Assembly: GCF_000372965.1 (NCBI RefSeq)
Contig: NZ_KB890024.1
Coordinates: forward strand, 1-64,000
Source: Hoeflea sp. 108
Lineage (GTDB): Bacteria; Pseudomonadota; Alphaproteobacteria; Rhizobiales; Rhizobiaceae
Direction: 5' to 3'
DNA length: 64,000 nt
A model generated the notes under the pieces. That model was not told where the DNA came from, searched no databases, and saw only the letters and a list, made by a program, of their open reading frames with translations. The position numbers were made by a program, and so were the translations under genes. Numbering within the stretch: position 1 is the first letter of the stretch; every line of letters begins with the position of its first letter. Positions 17,552-27,300 of this stretch are shown here, one piece after another.

Positions 17552-18304
17552 TCAGACGTGCTGGCCGCCGTTGATATGGATCTCGGCGCCGGTGACATAG
17601 GATGACTGGCCCGAGCACAGGAAATATATGATGTCGGCCACTTCTGACGTCGCGCCCAGCCGGCGCATCGGGATCTGCTCGACGATCTTGTCGGTGCCCG
17701 GCGACAGGATCGCCGTGTCGATCTCGCCGGGGGCAATCGCGTTGACGCGGATGCCATGCGGACCGAAGTCGGCGGCCATCTCGCGCGTCAGCGCGCCGAG
17801 TGCCGCCTTCGACGTCGCATAGGCCGCCCCGGCAAAGGGGTGGACGCGGGTGCCGGCGATGGAGGTGACGTTGACCACCGAGCCCTTGGCGGCCGCCAGC
17901 TCCTTGAACAGGCCGCGCGCTAGCATGATCGGCGCCAGGAAATTGACCTGGAACACATCGCGCCAGACATGCATCGGCGTGTCGATGGAGTTCATGCGCG
18001 CGCCGCCCTGCATCTTGGGAGAGATGCCGGCATTGTTGACCAGCGCGTGCAGCATGCCGCCTTCCTTCTCCAGCCGCTGGCGGATTTCGGAAACAGCGCT
18101 GCCGACGTCGCCCTGGTCGGCGAGGTCGACCTTGATGTGGTCTTCAGGGCCGGCGGGCCAGGGGCAATCGTCCGAGAATGCCTGGCGCGAGCAGGTGATG
18201 ACGCGCCAGCCTTCGCGCGAAAAGCGCTTCACCGTCGCATGGCCGATGCCCCGGCTGGCTCCGGTCAAAACGATCGTCTTTCGCCCTTCGGTCTTTTCGG
18301 CCAT
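17552..18304 (-). CDS. Short-chain dehydrogenase/reductase (SDR)
   Basis: A 250-residue classical SDR: cofactor motif TGASRGIG at residues 15-22, NNAG, the catalytic serine region VTSIAG and the YATSK catalytic Tyr-Lys pair. An NAD(P)-dependent oxidoreductase acting on an unidentified alcohol or ketone in the cytoplasm. I chose the ATG at 18304 because GAGG sits 5 bases upstream; a GTG one codon earlier is too close to it. It stands alone between the aminotransferase and pcaQ, so context does not reveal the substrate. Confidence 0.85.
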   Translation of the reverse strand: MAEKTEGRKTIVLTGASRGIGHATVKRFSREGWRVITCSRQAFSDDCPWPAGPEDHIKVDLADQGDVGSAVSEIRQRLEKEGGMLHALVNNAGISPKMQGGARMNSIDTPMHVWRDVFQVNFLAPIMLARGLFKELAAAKGSVVNVTSIAGTRVHPFAGAAYATSKAALGALTREMAADFGPHGIRVNAIAPGEIDTAILSPGTDKIVEQIPMRRLGATSEVADIIYFLCSGQSSYVTGAEIHINGGQHV

Positions 18305-18382
18305 CACATCCTCATTTCAAGCTTAGTGCGTATGTAGCGGATGCATTCCGGCTTTACGAGGGGGCACGGCCGACGGCGGCGT

Positions 18383-19300
18383 TCAGCCGCGCTCGGCGGC
18401 AGCTTGGCGGATCGTCTTGAGCAGGATCGAAAACGACGCCGTTGGCTGCGTGTCTGTTCGCATCGTCAGCCCCACCGACCCGCGTGTCTCGCCGGTGTCG
18501 ACGGGAAGCGTCTTCAGCGTGCCGGCCTTGATGTCGTCGCTGACCACGCCATGCGAGATGATCCACACGGCATCGCTCTGGCGCACGAAAGCGCGGCCGA
18601 ACGAGTCCGACACCGTTTCGATTTCCGTCGGTATCGAAGCCACGCCGTGAATGATGAAGAAGCGCTCGACAAAGGGCCGGATGATCGAGCCGCGCGTCGG
18701 CATCAACAGCGGGAATTCGCTCAACCGCTCGAACACGTCTTCGCTGCCCTTCAGCAGCGGATGGCCGGCGCGCACGACGAACACCACCTGCTCTGAATAG
18801 AGGTGCTCGAAGAAGAAGCCGGTCATCTTCTCGGGCGCGGCAAGCCGCCCGACGACGAGGTCGAGTTCGCCGAGCCGGAGCTGCTCCAGAAGCACGGCGT
18901 TTTCGCCGGTCACGATCTTGATCGCCGCCCCTGTTTCTTCCGCCAGGAACAGGCTCATGGCGCGCGGCATGATATGGGCCGAGACCGTCGGCAGTGCACC
19001 GATGCGGATCGGCGGGCCCTTTTCGGCGCGGGAGTTGGCAACGGAATCGATGCCCTGGCGCAACGCGGTGATCGCCATGCCGGCATGTTGCATGAACACT
19101 TCGCCCGAACGCGTGATCCTGATGCTGCGGCCGTCGAGCTCGAAGAGGGCAACGCCCAGCACTTCTTCCAGTTCGCGGATCGTCTTGGTCACCGCCGGCT
19201 GGCTGACATTGAGCAGCCCGGCCGCCTTGACCACGCTTTTCTGGCGCGCGACTTCTAGGAAGGTCTGGAGGTGGCGGAGCCTGACACGGCTTTCGACCAT
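18383..19300 (-). CDS. pcaQ: LysR-family activator of the protocatechuate operon, PcaQ
   Basis: A 305-residue LysR regulator: winged helix in residues 5-65 (LRHLQTFLEVARQKSVVKAAGLLNVSQPAVTKTIRELE) and a periplasmic-binding-like effector domain after about residue 90. It is divergent from pcaD with a 94-base gap that contains an exact match to the PcaQ-box pattern known in Sinorhizobium. In that system PcaQ activates pcaDCHGB in response to beta-carboxymuconate pathway intermediates. Identity rests on context plus the binding site. Confidence 0.92.
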   Translation of the reverse strand: MVESRVRLRHLQTFLEVARQKSVVKAAGLLNVSQPAVTKTIRELEEVLGVALFELDGRSIRITRSGEVFMQHAGMAITALRQGIDSVANSRAEKGPPIRIGALPTVSAHIMPRAMSLFLAEETGAAIKIVTGENAVLLEQLRLGELDLVVGRLAAPEKMTGFFFEHLYSEQVVFVVRAGHPLLKGSEDVFERLSEFPLLMPTRGSIIRPFVERFFIIHGVASIPTEIETVSDSFGRAFVRQSDAVWIISHGVVSDDIKAGTLKTLPVDTGETRGSVGLTMRTDTQPTASFSILLKTIRQAAAERG

Positions 19301-19309
19301 GGGATTTTC

Positions 19310-19325
19310 ATAACCCAGGGGTTAA
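19310..19325 (+). promoter_or_regulatory. PcaQ-binding site
   Basis: ATAACC-CAGG-GGTTAA, matching the ATAACC-N4-GGTTAA pattern described for PcaQ in Sinorhizobium meliloti, as I recall it. It starts 9 bases upstream of pcaQ and ends 69 bases before pcaD, so it can serve both activation and self-control. Confidence 0.8.
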
Positions 19326-19394
19326 TGGAACCCCACGAAATATCATTTTACCGAACCAAACAACTCATCCACTGTCATTGCGAGGAGAAATCGA

Positions 19395-20192
19395 GTGCAA
19401 TTCACCGACATTGGCGGCATCACCCTGCACCACCAGCTGATCGGCGGACCCGCAAACAAGCCGGTCCTGGTCTTCGCCAATTCGCTGGGCACCGATTTCC
19501 GTATCTGGCGCGACGTGATCGTGCGCCTCGCCGGCGACTTTCCCATCGTCACCTACGACAAGCGCGGCCATGGCCTCTCCGATGTCGGCACAGCGCCCTA
19601 TCGGATGGAAGATCATGTCGGCGATCTCGCCGGCCTGCTCGACCATCTCAAGGTCAAAAACGCCGTCATCTGTGGTCTTTCCGTCGGCGGGCTGATCGCG
19701 CAGGGGCTCTATGCCCAGCGCCCCGATTTGGTGCGGGCGCTTGTGCTTTGCGACACTGCCTCGAGGATCGGCACGACCGAGTCGTGGAACACCCGTATCG
19801 CGGCCGTCGAAAAGGACGGCATCGCCGCGATCACCGATTCCATTCTCGAGCGCTGGTTCACGCCCGAATTCCACCAGCAGCGCAAGGACGACCTGACCGG
19901 CTATCGCAACATGCTGACGCGCCAGCCGGTGGCCGGCTACACCGGCACCTGCGCTGCGTTGCGTGACGCCGACTACACCGAGGCCGCCAAGTCGATATCA
20001 GTGCCGACGCTCTGCGTCGTCGGCGACCATGACGGTTCGACCCCGCCGGCGGCGGTGCGCTCCTTGGCCGATCTCATTCCCGGCTCGCGCTTCAAGATCA
20101 TCGACGGCGCCGGCCACATCCCCTGCGTTGAAAAGCCGGACGAGCTTACCGCTCTCGTCAAGCGCTTCCTCGCCCAGCTTCCCATGGAGTGA
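19395..20192 (+). CDS. pcaD: 3-oxoadipate enol-lactonase
   Basis: A 265-residue alpha/beta hydrolase that opens beta-ketoadipate enol-lactone to beta-ketoadipate, a late step of protocatechuate catabolism. The nucleophile elbow reads GLSVGGL, and the catalytic His lies in GAGHIPCVEKP near the C-terminus. The start is GTG, with a strong GAGGAGA about 8 bases upstream. First gene of pcaDCHGB, 94 bases from the divergent pcaQ; 7 bases separate it from pcaC. Confidence 0.95.
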   Translation: MQFTDIGGITLHHQLIGGPANKPVLVFANSLGTDFRIWRDVIVRLAGDFPIVTYDKRGHGLSDVGTAPYRMEDHVGDLAGLLDHLKVKNAVICGLSVGGLIAQGLYAQRPDLVRALVLCDTASRIGTTESWNTRIAAVEKDGIAAITDSILERWFTPEFHQQRKDDLTGYRNMLTRQPVAGYTGTCAALRDADYTEAAKSISVPTLCVVGDHDGSTPPAAVRSLADLIPGSRFKIIDGAGHIPCVEKPDELTALVKRFLAQLPME

Positions 20193-20199
20193 TCCGACC

Positions 20200-20610
20200 A
20201 TGAGCGCACCGGCGCCAGCCTCGGCCAGGTATCGCAAAGGTCTCGCCGTCCGCCGCTCCGTGCTCGGCGACGCCCATGTCGACCGCGCCGAGGCGGCCGC
20301 GAGCGACTTCGACCGGCCGTTCCAGCAGCTCATCACTGAAGCCGCCTGGGGCACGGTGTGGTCGCGCCCGGCTTGGAGCAAGCGCGAGCGCTCGATGGTG
20401 ACGCTGGCGTTGCTGGCGGCTCTCGGCCACGACGAGGAGGTGGCGATGCATGTGCGCGCCACCGCCAACACCGGCGCCACCCGAGAGGACATCTGCGAGG
20501 CATTCCTGCATGTGGCGATTTATGCCGGCGTGCCGGCGGCCAACCGCGCCATCAAGATCGCCAAGCAGGTCTTCGCCGAAATGGATGCGAGCAAATCCAA
20601 TGGCCAGTGA
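20200..20610 (+). CDS. pcaC: 4-carboxymuconolactone decarboxylase
   Basis: A 136-residue CMD-family protein decarboxylating gamma-carboxymuconolactone to beta-ketoadipate enol-lactone, the substrate of PcaD. It has the compact all-helical family pattern with WSRPAWSKRERSMVTLALLAALG and HVRATANTGATREDICEAFLH. The start at MSAPAPAS follows the pcaD stop by 7 bases. Its end overlaps the pcaH start by 11 bases, which indicates translational coupling. Unlike some bacteria, PcaD and PcaC are separate proteins here. Confidence 0.95.
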   Translation: MSAPAPASARYRKGLAVRRSVLGDAHVDRAEAAASDFDRPFQQLITEAAWGTVWSRPAWSKRERSMVTLALLAALGHDEEVAMHVRATANTGATREDICEAFLHVAIYAGVPAANRAIKIAKQVFAEMDASKSNGQ

Positions 20611-21349
20611 TCCGACCGTCAAGCCCGAGACCGGCGCCTTTTTCCAGCGTGACCGCGACCGGCATCCGCCGGCCTTCACACCGGCTTACAAGACCTCGGT
20701 GCTGCGCTCGCCGCAGAAGGCGCTTCTGTCACTCGACAACACCATTTCCGAAATCACCGGCCCGGTCTTCGGGCACGACATTCTGGGCGAGCTCGACAAC
20801 GACCTGATCCATAACTTCGCCAAGCCGGGCGAGAGTGCCATCGGCGAACGCATCATAGTCTACGGTCGCGTGCTCGACGAGCGCGGCAAGGGCGTACCCG
20901 GCACGCTGCTCGAATTCTGGCAGGCCAATGCCGGCGGCCGTTACCGCCACAAGAAGGAGGGCTACATCGCTGCCCTCGATCCCAACTTCGGCGGCTGCGG
21001 CCGCACCATTACCGACGAGGACGGCAACTACACCTTCCGCACCATCAAGCCCGGCGCCTATCCCTGGCCGAACGGCGTCAACGACTGGCGCCCGGCCCAT
21101 ATCCACTTCTCGGTCTTCGGCCACGGCTTCGCCCAGCGCCTCATCACCCAGATGTATTTCGAGGGCGACCCGCTGATCTGGCTCTGCCCGATCATCCGGA
21201 CAATCCCCGACAAGGCGGCCATCGAGACGCTGATCGCAGCCCTCGACATGCAGGCCACCATCCCGATGGATGCGCGCGCCTACAGGTTCGACATCGTGCT
21301 CCGCGGCCGCCGCTCGTCCTTGTTCGAAAACCGCCTGGAGGGCAACTGA
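20600..21349 (+). CDS. pcaH: Protocatechuate 3,4-dioxygenase, beta subunit
   Basis: A 249-residue iron-bearing subunit of the intradiol dioxygenase that cleaves protocatechuate to 3-carboxy-cis,cis-muconate. The Fe(III) ligands expected in the family are visible: Tyr in GGRYRHK, Tyr in PGAYPWPN, and the two His of RPAHIHFS. It starts inside the last codons of pcaC (11-base overlap), and its stop overlaps the pcaG start by one base. Upstream in-frame codons belong to the pcaC region, so the MASDPT start was taken. Confidence 0.97.
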   Translation: MASDPTVKPETGAFFQRDRDRHPPAFTPAYKTSVLRSPQKALLSLDNTISEITGPVFGHDILGELDNDLIHNFAKPGESAIGERIIVYGRVLDERGKGVPGTLLEFWQANAGGRYRHKKEGYIAALDPNFGGCGRTITDEDGNYTFRTIKPGAYPWPNGVNDWRPAHIHFSVFGHGFAQRLITQMYFEGDPLIWLCPIIRTIPDKAAIETLIAALDMQATIPMDARAYRFDIVLRGRRSSLFENRLEGN

Positions 21350-21966
21350 TGGCCCAGCTGCTGAACCGGCTCAGGGAAAGCCCGTCCCAGACTGCGGGAC
21401 CCTATGTCCATATCGGCCTGACGCCCAATTTCTCGGGTATTTCGGGGGTCTACGATCGCGATCTCGGCATCGAAATGGTCAATGACAAGACCAGGGGCCA
21501 GCGCATCGCCGTGCGCGCCCGCGTGCTCGACGGCACCGGCACGCCGCTCAAGGATGCGCTGATCGAGATCTGGCAGGCCGACAGCGACGGGCTCCACAAT
21601 TCACCGTCGGAGAAGCGCGGTGCGGCTGACCCCAATTTTTTCAGCTGGGGCCGCAAGGCCACCGACATGGTGTCGGGCGAATGTGTGTTCGAAACCATCA
21701 AGCCGGGCCGCGTGCCGTTCAAGGACGGCCGGCTGATGGCGCCGCACATCACGTTCTGGATCGTCGCCCGCGGCATCAATCTTGGTCTGCACACGCGCAT
21801 GTATTTTGCCGACGAAGAGGCGGCCAATGCCGAGGATCCTGTGCTCGCCCGCATCGAGCACCGCTCGCGTGTGCCCACCCTGATCGCCGAGCGGCAGGGT
21901 GAAGATACCTATGTCTTCGACATCCATCTCCAAGGCGACAAGGAAACGGTGTTCTTCGACATCTGA
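21349..21966 (+). CDS. pcaG: Protocatechuate 3,4-dioxygenase, alpha subunit
   Basis: A 205-residue partner of PcaH. The alpha chain has the same fold but lacks the metal-ligand set: the region matching RPAHIHF reads MAPHITFWI. It helps form the active-site wall (SPSQTAGPYVHIGL, IEIWQADSDG). Its ATG overlaps the pcaH TGA, consistent with equal production of both subunits. Confidence 0.96.
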   Translation: MAQLLNRLRESPSQTAGPYVHIGLTPNFSGISGVYDRDLGIEMVNDKTRGQRIAVRARVLDGTGTPLKDALIEIWQADSDGLHNSPSEKRGAADPNFFSWGRKATDMVSGECVFETIKPGRVPFKDGRLMAPHITFWIVARGINLGLHTRMYFADEEAANAEDPVLARIEHRSRVPTLIAERQGEDTYVFDIHLQGDKETVFFDI

Positions 21967-22009
21967 GCCCCCGATCTGTGCCGCTGATCCGAGCCGATAA
22001 CCTGAACCC

Positions 22010-23074
22010 ATGACCGTATCGCCCTTCGATCATCCCTATCTGTCCGGCTTGCTTGGCGACGAGGAAACGTCGCGCCAATTCTCCGTGGACGCGGAGATTG
22101 CCGCGATGCTGGCCTTCGAGCGCGCTCTGTCAGAAGCTGAGGCCGACGAAGGTGTCATCTCACGGGAGGCGGCCGCGGCGATTGTCGAGGCGCTCTCCTC
22201 GTTCGTGCCCGACATCGCCGCGCTCAATGCTGGCGTCTCTCGCGACGGTGTCGTCGTGCCAGAACTGGTCCGCCAACTGCGTGTGCATGTCGGCGCGACG
22301 CACGGTGGAAAAGTTCATTTCGGCGCCACCAGCCAGGATGTCATCGACACAGCGTTGGTGCTGCGTCTCAAGCTCGTCGTCGACCGGCTCGACGGCCTGC
22401 TGGCCGACGTCATCGCCAGGCTGGCTAAGCTCGAACAGCGCTTCGGCACCGCTCCGCTGATGGGCCGCACCCGCATGCAGGCGGCGATCGAGATCACCGC
22501 CGCCGATCGTATCCGTGCCTGGCGCGCGCCGCTCGAACACAGCCGTGCGCGACTGGCAAAGATCCGCCCCGAACTTCTTGTCGTCCAGTTCGGCGGTGCC
22601 GCTGGCACGTTGGACAAACTCGGCGACAAGGGTGCCGTCATGCGTCGGCTCATAGCCGAAAAACTCGGTCTCGGTGACGCGCCGCAATGGCACAGCCAGC
22701 GCGACCGCCTCGCGGATTTCGCCGGCCTGCTGTCGCTGATTACGGGCAGCCTTGGCAAGTTCGGCCAGGACGTCGCCCTGATGGCGCAGGACGGCTCCGA
22801 AATTGCGCTCAGCGACGGCGGTGGCTCGTCGGCGATGCCGCACAAGCAGAACCCGGTCGCCGCCGAGGTGCTGGTCGCACTCGCCCGCTTCAACGCCACC
22901 CAGCTGTCTGGAATGCACCACGCGCTGGTGCATGAACAGGAGCGTTCCGGCTCTGCCTGGACGTTGGAGTGGCTGTTGTTGCCGCAGATGGCGGCAGCGA
23001 CCGCGGCATCGCTCAGGCAAGCGGCGGTACTGGCCGGACAGATCGAAAGCATGGGCGCAGACGCCGGTCGTTAG
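22010..23074 (+). CDS. pcaB: 3-carboxy-cis,cis-muconate cycloisomerase
   Basis: A 354-residue member of the fumarase/aspartase superfamily that lactonises 3-carboxymuconate to gamma-carboxymuconolactone. The superfamily signature is GSSAMPHKQNPV; VHFGATSQDVIDTAL and a TRMQAAIEI stretch are also present. Somewhat shorter than some PcaB proteins (often 350-450 residues), without sign of truncation. Forty-three bases separate it from pcaG, so it is the last pca gene of the operon. Confidence 0.95.
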   Translation: MTVSPFDHPYLSGLLGDEETSRQFSVDAEIAAMLAFERALSEAEADEGVISREAAAAIVEALSSFVPDIAALNAGVSRDGVVVPELVRQLRVHVGATHGGKVHFGATSQDVIDTALVLRLKLVVDRLDGLLADVIARLAKLEQRFGTAPLMGRTRMQAAIEITAADRIRAWRAPLEHSRARLAKIRPELLVVQFGGAAGTLDKLGDKGAVMRRLIAEKLGLGDAPQWHSQRDRLADFAGLLSLITGSLGKFGQDVALMAQDGSEIALSDGGGSSAMPHKQNPVAAEVLVALARFNATQLSGMHHALVHEQERSGSAWTLEWLLLPQMAAATAASLRQAAVLAGQIESMGADAGR

Positions 23075-23161
23075 TCGGTGGCATCAGCGATCAACGCCTG
23101 CGACGGCGACGTGCCGGGGCTTGCAGTTCAATTGCCATGCCATGTGGGCAGGGGAGAAAAG

Positions 23162-24334
23162 ATGCGTACTCAGGTGGTCATCATCGGCTCCGGTCCATCG
23201 GGCCTTCTGCTCGGGCAGCTGCTTGCCAACTGCGGTATCGACAACGTCATTCTCGAGCGCTTCGACCGCGACTACGTGCTCGGTCGCGTCCGCGCCGGCG
23301 TGCTCGAGCAGGGCATGGTCGATCTGCTCGACGAGGCCGGCGCCGGCGCACGCGCGCATGCCATGGGCCTGCCGCATGACGGCATTTCGCTCGCCTTCGA
23401 CAGCCGCCTCCATCGCATTGACCTTGCCGAGCTCACCGGCGGCAAGCGCGTCATGGTCTACGGCCAGACCGAGGTGACGCACGACCTGATGGACAAGCGC
23501 GAAGCCGCCGGACTGACCGCCGTCTACGAGGCGAGGAACGTCCAACCCCACGATTTCGATGGCGATACGCCCTATGTCACCTACGAGAAGGACGGCACGA
23601 TCCATCGCATCGACTGCGACTTCATCGCGGGCTGCGACGGCTTCCATGGCATCAGCCGCAAGTCCGTGCCTGAAGGCGCGATCAGAACCTATGAGCGCGC
23701 CTATCCGTTCGGCTGGCTCGGCATCCTCGCCGAAGTGCCGCCGGCCGATCACGAGCTGATCTACGCCAACCATGCCAGGGGTTTTGCCCTGTGCTCAATG
23801 CGCTCGACCCACCGCAGCCGCTACTATGTCCAGTGCCCGCTCGGCGACAAGGTCGAGGACTGGAGCGACGAGCGCTTCTGGGACGAGCTGCGCCTCCGCC
23901 TGCCGTCGGAGGCTGCAGCGCGTGTCGTCACCGGCCCATCCTTTGAAAAGTCGATCGCGCCGCTGCGCTCCTTCGTAGCCGAGCCGATGCGTTTTGGCCG
24001 CCTGTTCCTCGTCGGCGACGCCGCCCACATCGTGCCGCCGACGGGCGCCAAGGGCCTCAATCTCGCCGCCAGCGACGTGCGCTACCTCTATTGGGGTCTG
24101 CGTGAGTTCTATCAGGACAAGTCGCAGGCCGGCATCGATGCCTATTCGACCCGCGCGCTGTCGCGGGTCTAGAAGGCGGTGCGGTTTTCCTGGTGGATGA
24201 CCACGATGCTGCATCGCTTCCCCGACACCGACGATTTTGGCCAGCGCATCCAGGAGGCCGAGCTCGACTATCTCGTCCACTCCGAGGCGGGCGCCGCGTC
24301 GCTTGCCGAAAACTACGTCGGACTGCCCTACTGA
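23162..24334 (+). pseudogene. pobA: 4-hydroxybenzoate 3-monooxygenase interrupted by an in-frame amber codon
   Basis: A flavoprotein that hydroxylates 4-hydroxybenzoate to protocatechuate with NADPH and oxygen. The start is the ATG giving MRTQVV, after GGGGAGAA. The FAD motif IIGSGPSGLLLG opens the protein, and the second FAD motif LFLVGDAAHIVPPTGAKG is present. The frame stops at TAG 24170-24172 after 336 residues. The same frame then continues KAVRFSWWMTTMLHRFPD through AENYVGLPY to TGA at 24332-24334. That gives 390 codons, the usual PobA length, and the family has Trp (RRVW-KAERFSWWMT) at the stop. So one TGG-to-TAG change, or a sequencing error, truncates an otherwise intact gene. Confidence 0.9.
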
Positions 24335-24351
24335 TCGCCGGCTTTGCGCGT

Positions 24352-27300
24352 CTACGCGGCCGGCGGCTCCATGGCATCGACAGTGGCGGTGTCGCCGTTG
24401 CTTGGCTCCCTGATCCTGAACCAGGCGACATAGAGGGCCGGCAGGAACAGCAGCGTGATCGCCGTACCGGCCAGGATGCCACCCATCATCGCATAGGCCA
24501 TCGGCGCCCAGAACACCTCGCGCGCGATCGGGATCAGCGCCAGCGACGCCGCCGCCGCCGTCAGCGCGATGGGGCGCATGCGGTGCTGCGAGGCCTCGAT
24601 GACCGCGTGCCAGCGGTCGGTGCCGCTGGCGATCAGCTCCTCGATCTGGACGATCAGGATCACCGAGTTCCGGATCAGGATGCCGATCAGAGCCAGCACG
24701 CCGAGCAGCGCCACAAAACCCAGCGGCTGTCCCGTCGGCACCAGTGCCGCGACAACGCCGATCAGGCCGAGAGGTGCTACGGCCACCACCAGGAACAGCC
24801 GCTGGAAGCTCTGCAACTGGATCATCAGCACCGTCGCCATGATGAACAGCATCAGCGGCACGACCGCGATGATCGGGCCCTGGCTCTTGGCGCTTTCCTC
24901 GACCGAGCCGCCGGTGACGACGGAATAGCCGGCGGGCAGCTTGGCCGCGAAGGCGTCGATGGACGGCTTGAGTTCGGCCACGACCGTGTCGGGCAGGGCG
25001 TTGCCGACCATGCCAGCTTTGACGGTGATGGTGGGCAGGCGGCTGCGGCGCCAGATCGTCGGCTGCTCCAACTCGTAGCGGAAGTCGGCGACGGTCGCCA
25101 GCGGGATGGATTCGCCATTGCCGGTCGGAATCTGCAGGTTGCGCAGCGTCTCGATCGAACCGCGCTCGCTGTCGCCGGCGCGCACCACCACGTTGATCAG
25201 GTAGGTCGCGTCGCGCACCTGGGTGATCGCCACGCCGCCGACCACGCTGTTCAGGGCGCTGGAGATGTCTTGCGAGCTGATGCCGAGCTGGCGCGCCTTG
25301 TCCTGCAGCACGTCGACTTTGAGCACGCGCGACGGCTCGTTCCAGTCGAAACTCGGCGCCTGCAGCTTGGGATTGGCCGAGACGACGCCGGCGAGCTGCT
25401 GCGACAGGGTCCTGACGGTCTGTATGTCGGGGCCGCTGATGCGATACTGCACCGGCCTGCCGACGGGGGGGCCAAGTTCCAGCGTCTTGACGAAGGCGTC
25501 GGTGCCGACGAACTGCTCGCGCAGGATCTTTTCGATCGCCGGCTGCACCCTGTGCCGTGCCTCGAGGTCCTTGGTGACGATGACGACCTGGCCGAAATAG
25601 GGATTGGCCGGCTGCACGTCATAGGCCAGCACGAAGCGCACCGCGCCCTGGCCGATATAGGAGCTCCAGTGGTCGATATCGGGATTGCCCTTCAAGGCGA
25701 TCTGCTCGAACCGCTCGATCTGGAGGCGCGTTTCGGCGATGGAGCTGTTCTGCGGCAGGTTCCAGTCGACGATCAGTTCGGGCCTGTCCGATGGCGGAAA
25801 GAACTGCTGCTGCACGAAGGTCAGACCCACCACTGACAGCACGAACACGACCACTGTGGCGATGATGGTCACCCAGTGCCGCCGCACGGCGAGATGGAGC
25901 AGGCGCGAAAAGCCCGCTGCAAATCGGCTCGGCCGCTCGTCGTGCTTTTTCATCGTCGCCGGCAGCAGGGTGACACCGAGCAGCGGCGCAAACAGCACCG
26001 CCACGATCCATGACAACAGCAGCGAAACGGCGATGACCACGAACAGCGTGTAGGTGTACTCGCCGGCCTGGCTGCTGTTGAGGCCGATGGGAACGAAGCC
26101 GGCCACCGTCACCAGCGTGCCGGTCAGCATCGGGAACGCCGTCGACGTGTAGACATAGGTCGCAGCCTTCCTCAGCGAGTCCCCGACCTCCAGCCGCGCC
26201 ACCATCATCTCGACCGCGATCATGGCGTCGTCGACCAGAAGGCCAAGCGCGATGATCAGCGCGCCAAGCGAGATGCGCTGCAGCGAAATGCCCATATAGG
26301 CCATGACCAGGAAGGTGATCGCCAGCACCAGCGGGATCGACAGCGCCACCACGAAGCCGGCGCGCATGCCGAGGCTGATGAAGGACACGGCGAGCACGAT
26401 GGCGACCGCCTCGAACAAGGCGCGCGTGAAACCCGACACCGCCTCCTCGACGATCACCGGCTGGTCGGCCACCAGATGCACGCCGACGCCCACTGGCAGC
26501 TCGCCGGTCACCTGGTCCATCAGCTTCTTCAGTTCGGCGCCGAAATCGAGCAGATTGGCATTGGGCTTCATGCCGATGGCAAGGCCGATCGCCGGTTCGC
26601 CATTGACGCGGAACAGCGACGTCGGCGGATCGACATAACCGCGGCTGATGGTGGCGACGTCGCTCAGCCGGAAGAAGCGGTCGTTGACCCTGAGGTTGAT
26701 CGCCCGCAGGCTTTCCTCCGAGGTGAACTGGCCGCCGACACGCACCGCGATGCGCTCTGGCCCGGCCTGGATGACGCCGGAAGGCGACACCGCGTTCTGC
26801 GCCTGCAGGCTCGCCAGGATCGCCTGCTGGTTGAGGCCGAGGGCGGCGATCTGCCGGGTCGAGAATTCGAGATAGATGACCTCGTCCTGCGCGCCGACCA
26901 ACTCCACCTTGCCGGCGTTGGGAATGGTCAGGATGCGGCTGCGCACGGTTTCCACATAGTCGCGCAGCTGGCGCATCGAAAGTCCGTCCGCGGTGAAGGC
27001 ATAGATGTTGCCGAACACGTCGCCGAAGCGGTCGTTGTAGAACGGTCCCTGCACCCCTTGCGGAAAGTTGGGGCGGAGGTCGTTGATCATGTTGCGGACT
27101 TCGACCCAGGTGGGTGTCACGTCGCGCGCCTTGGTGGTGGGCTTGAGGTTGACGAAGATGATCGTCTGGCCGGCGGTTGTCATGCTGCGGCTGAAGTCGA
27201 GGCTTTCCAGCTCCTCGAGCTTCTTTTCGATGCGGTCCGTCACCTGCCTGGTGGTTTCCTCAACCGAGGCGCCGGGCCAGTTGGCCTGGATCACCATCGT

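Noticed and set aside
22010..23074. pcaB truncated at the C-terminus
   Set aside because: Some relatives are longer, but the signature and the downstream helices are intact and no continuing homology is visible in any frame after the stop.
24193..25836. Plus-strand open frame overlapping the pobA tail and the RND gene
   Set aside because: Antisense shadow of the RND permease; the true content of its first part is the PobA C-terminus in another frame.
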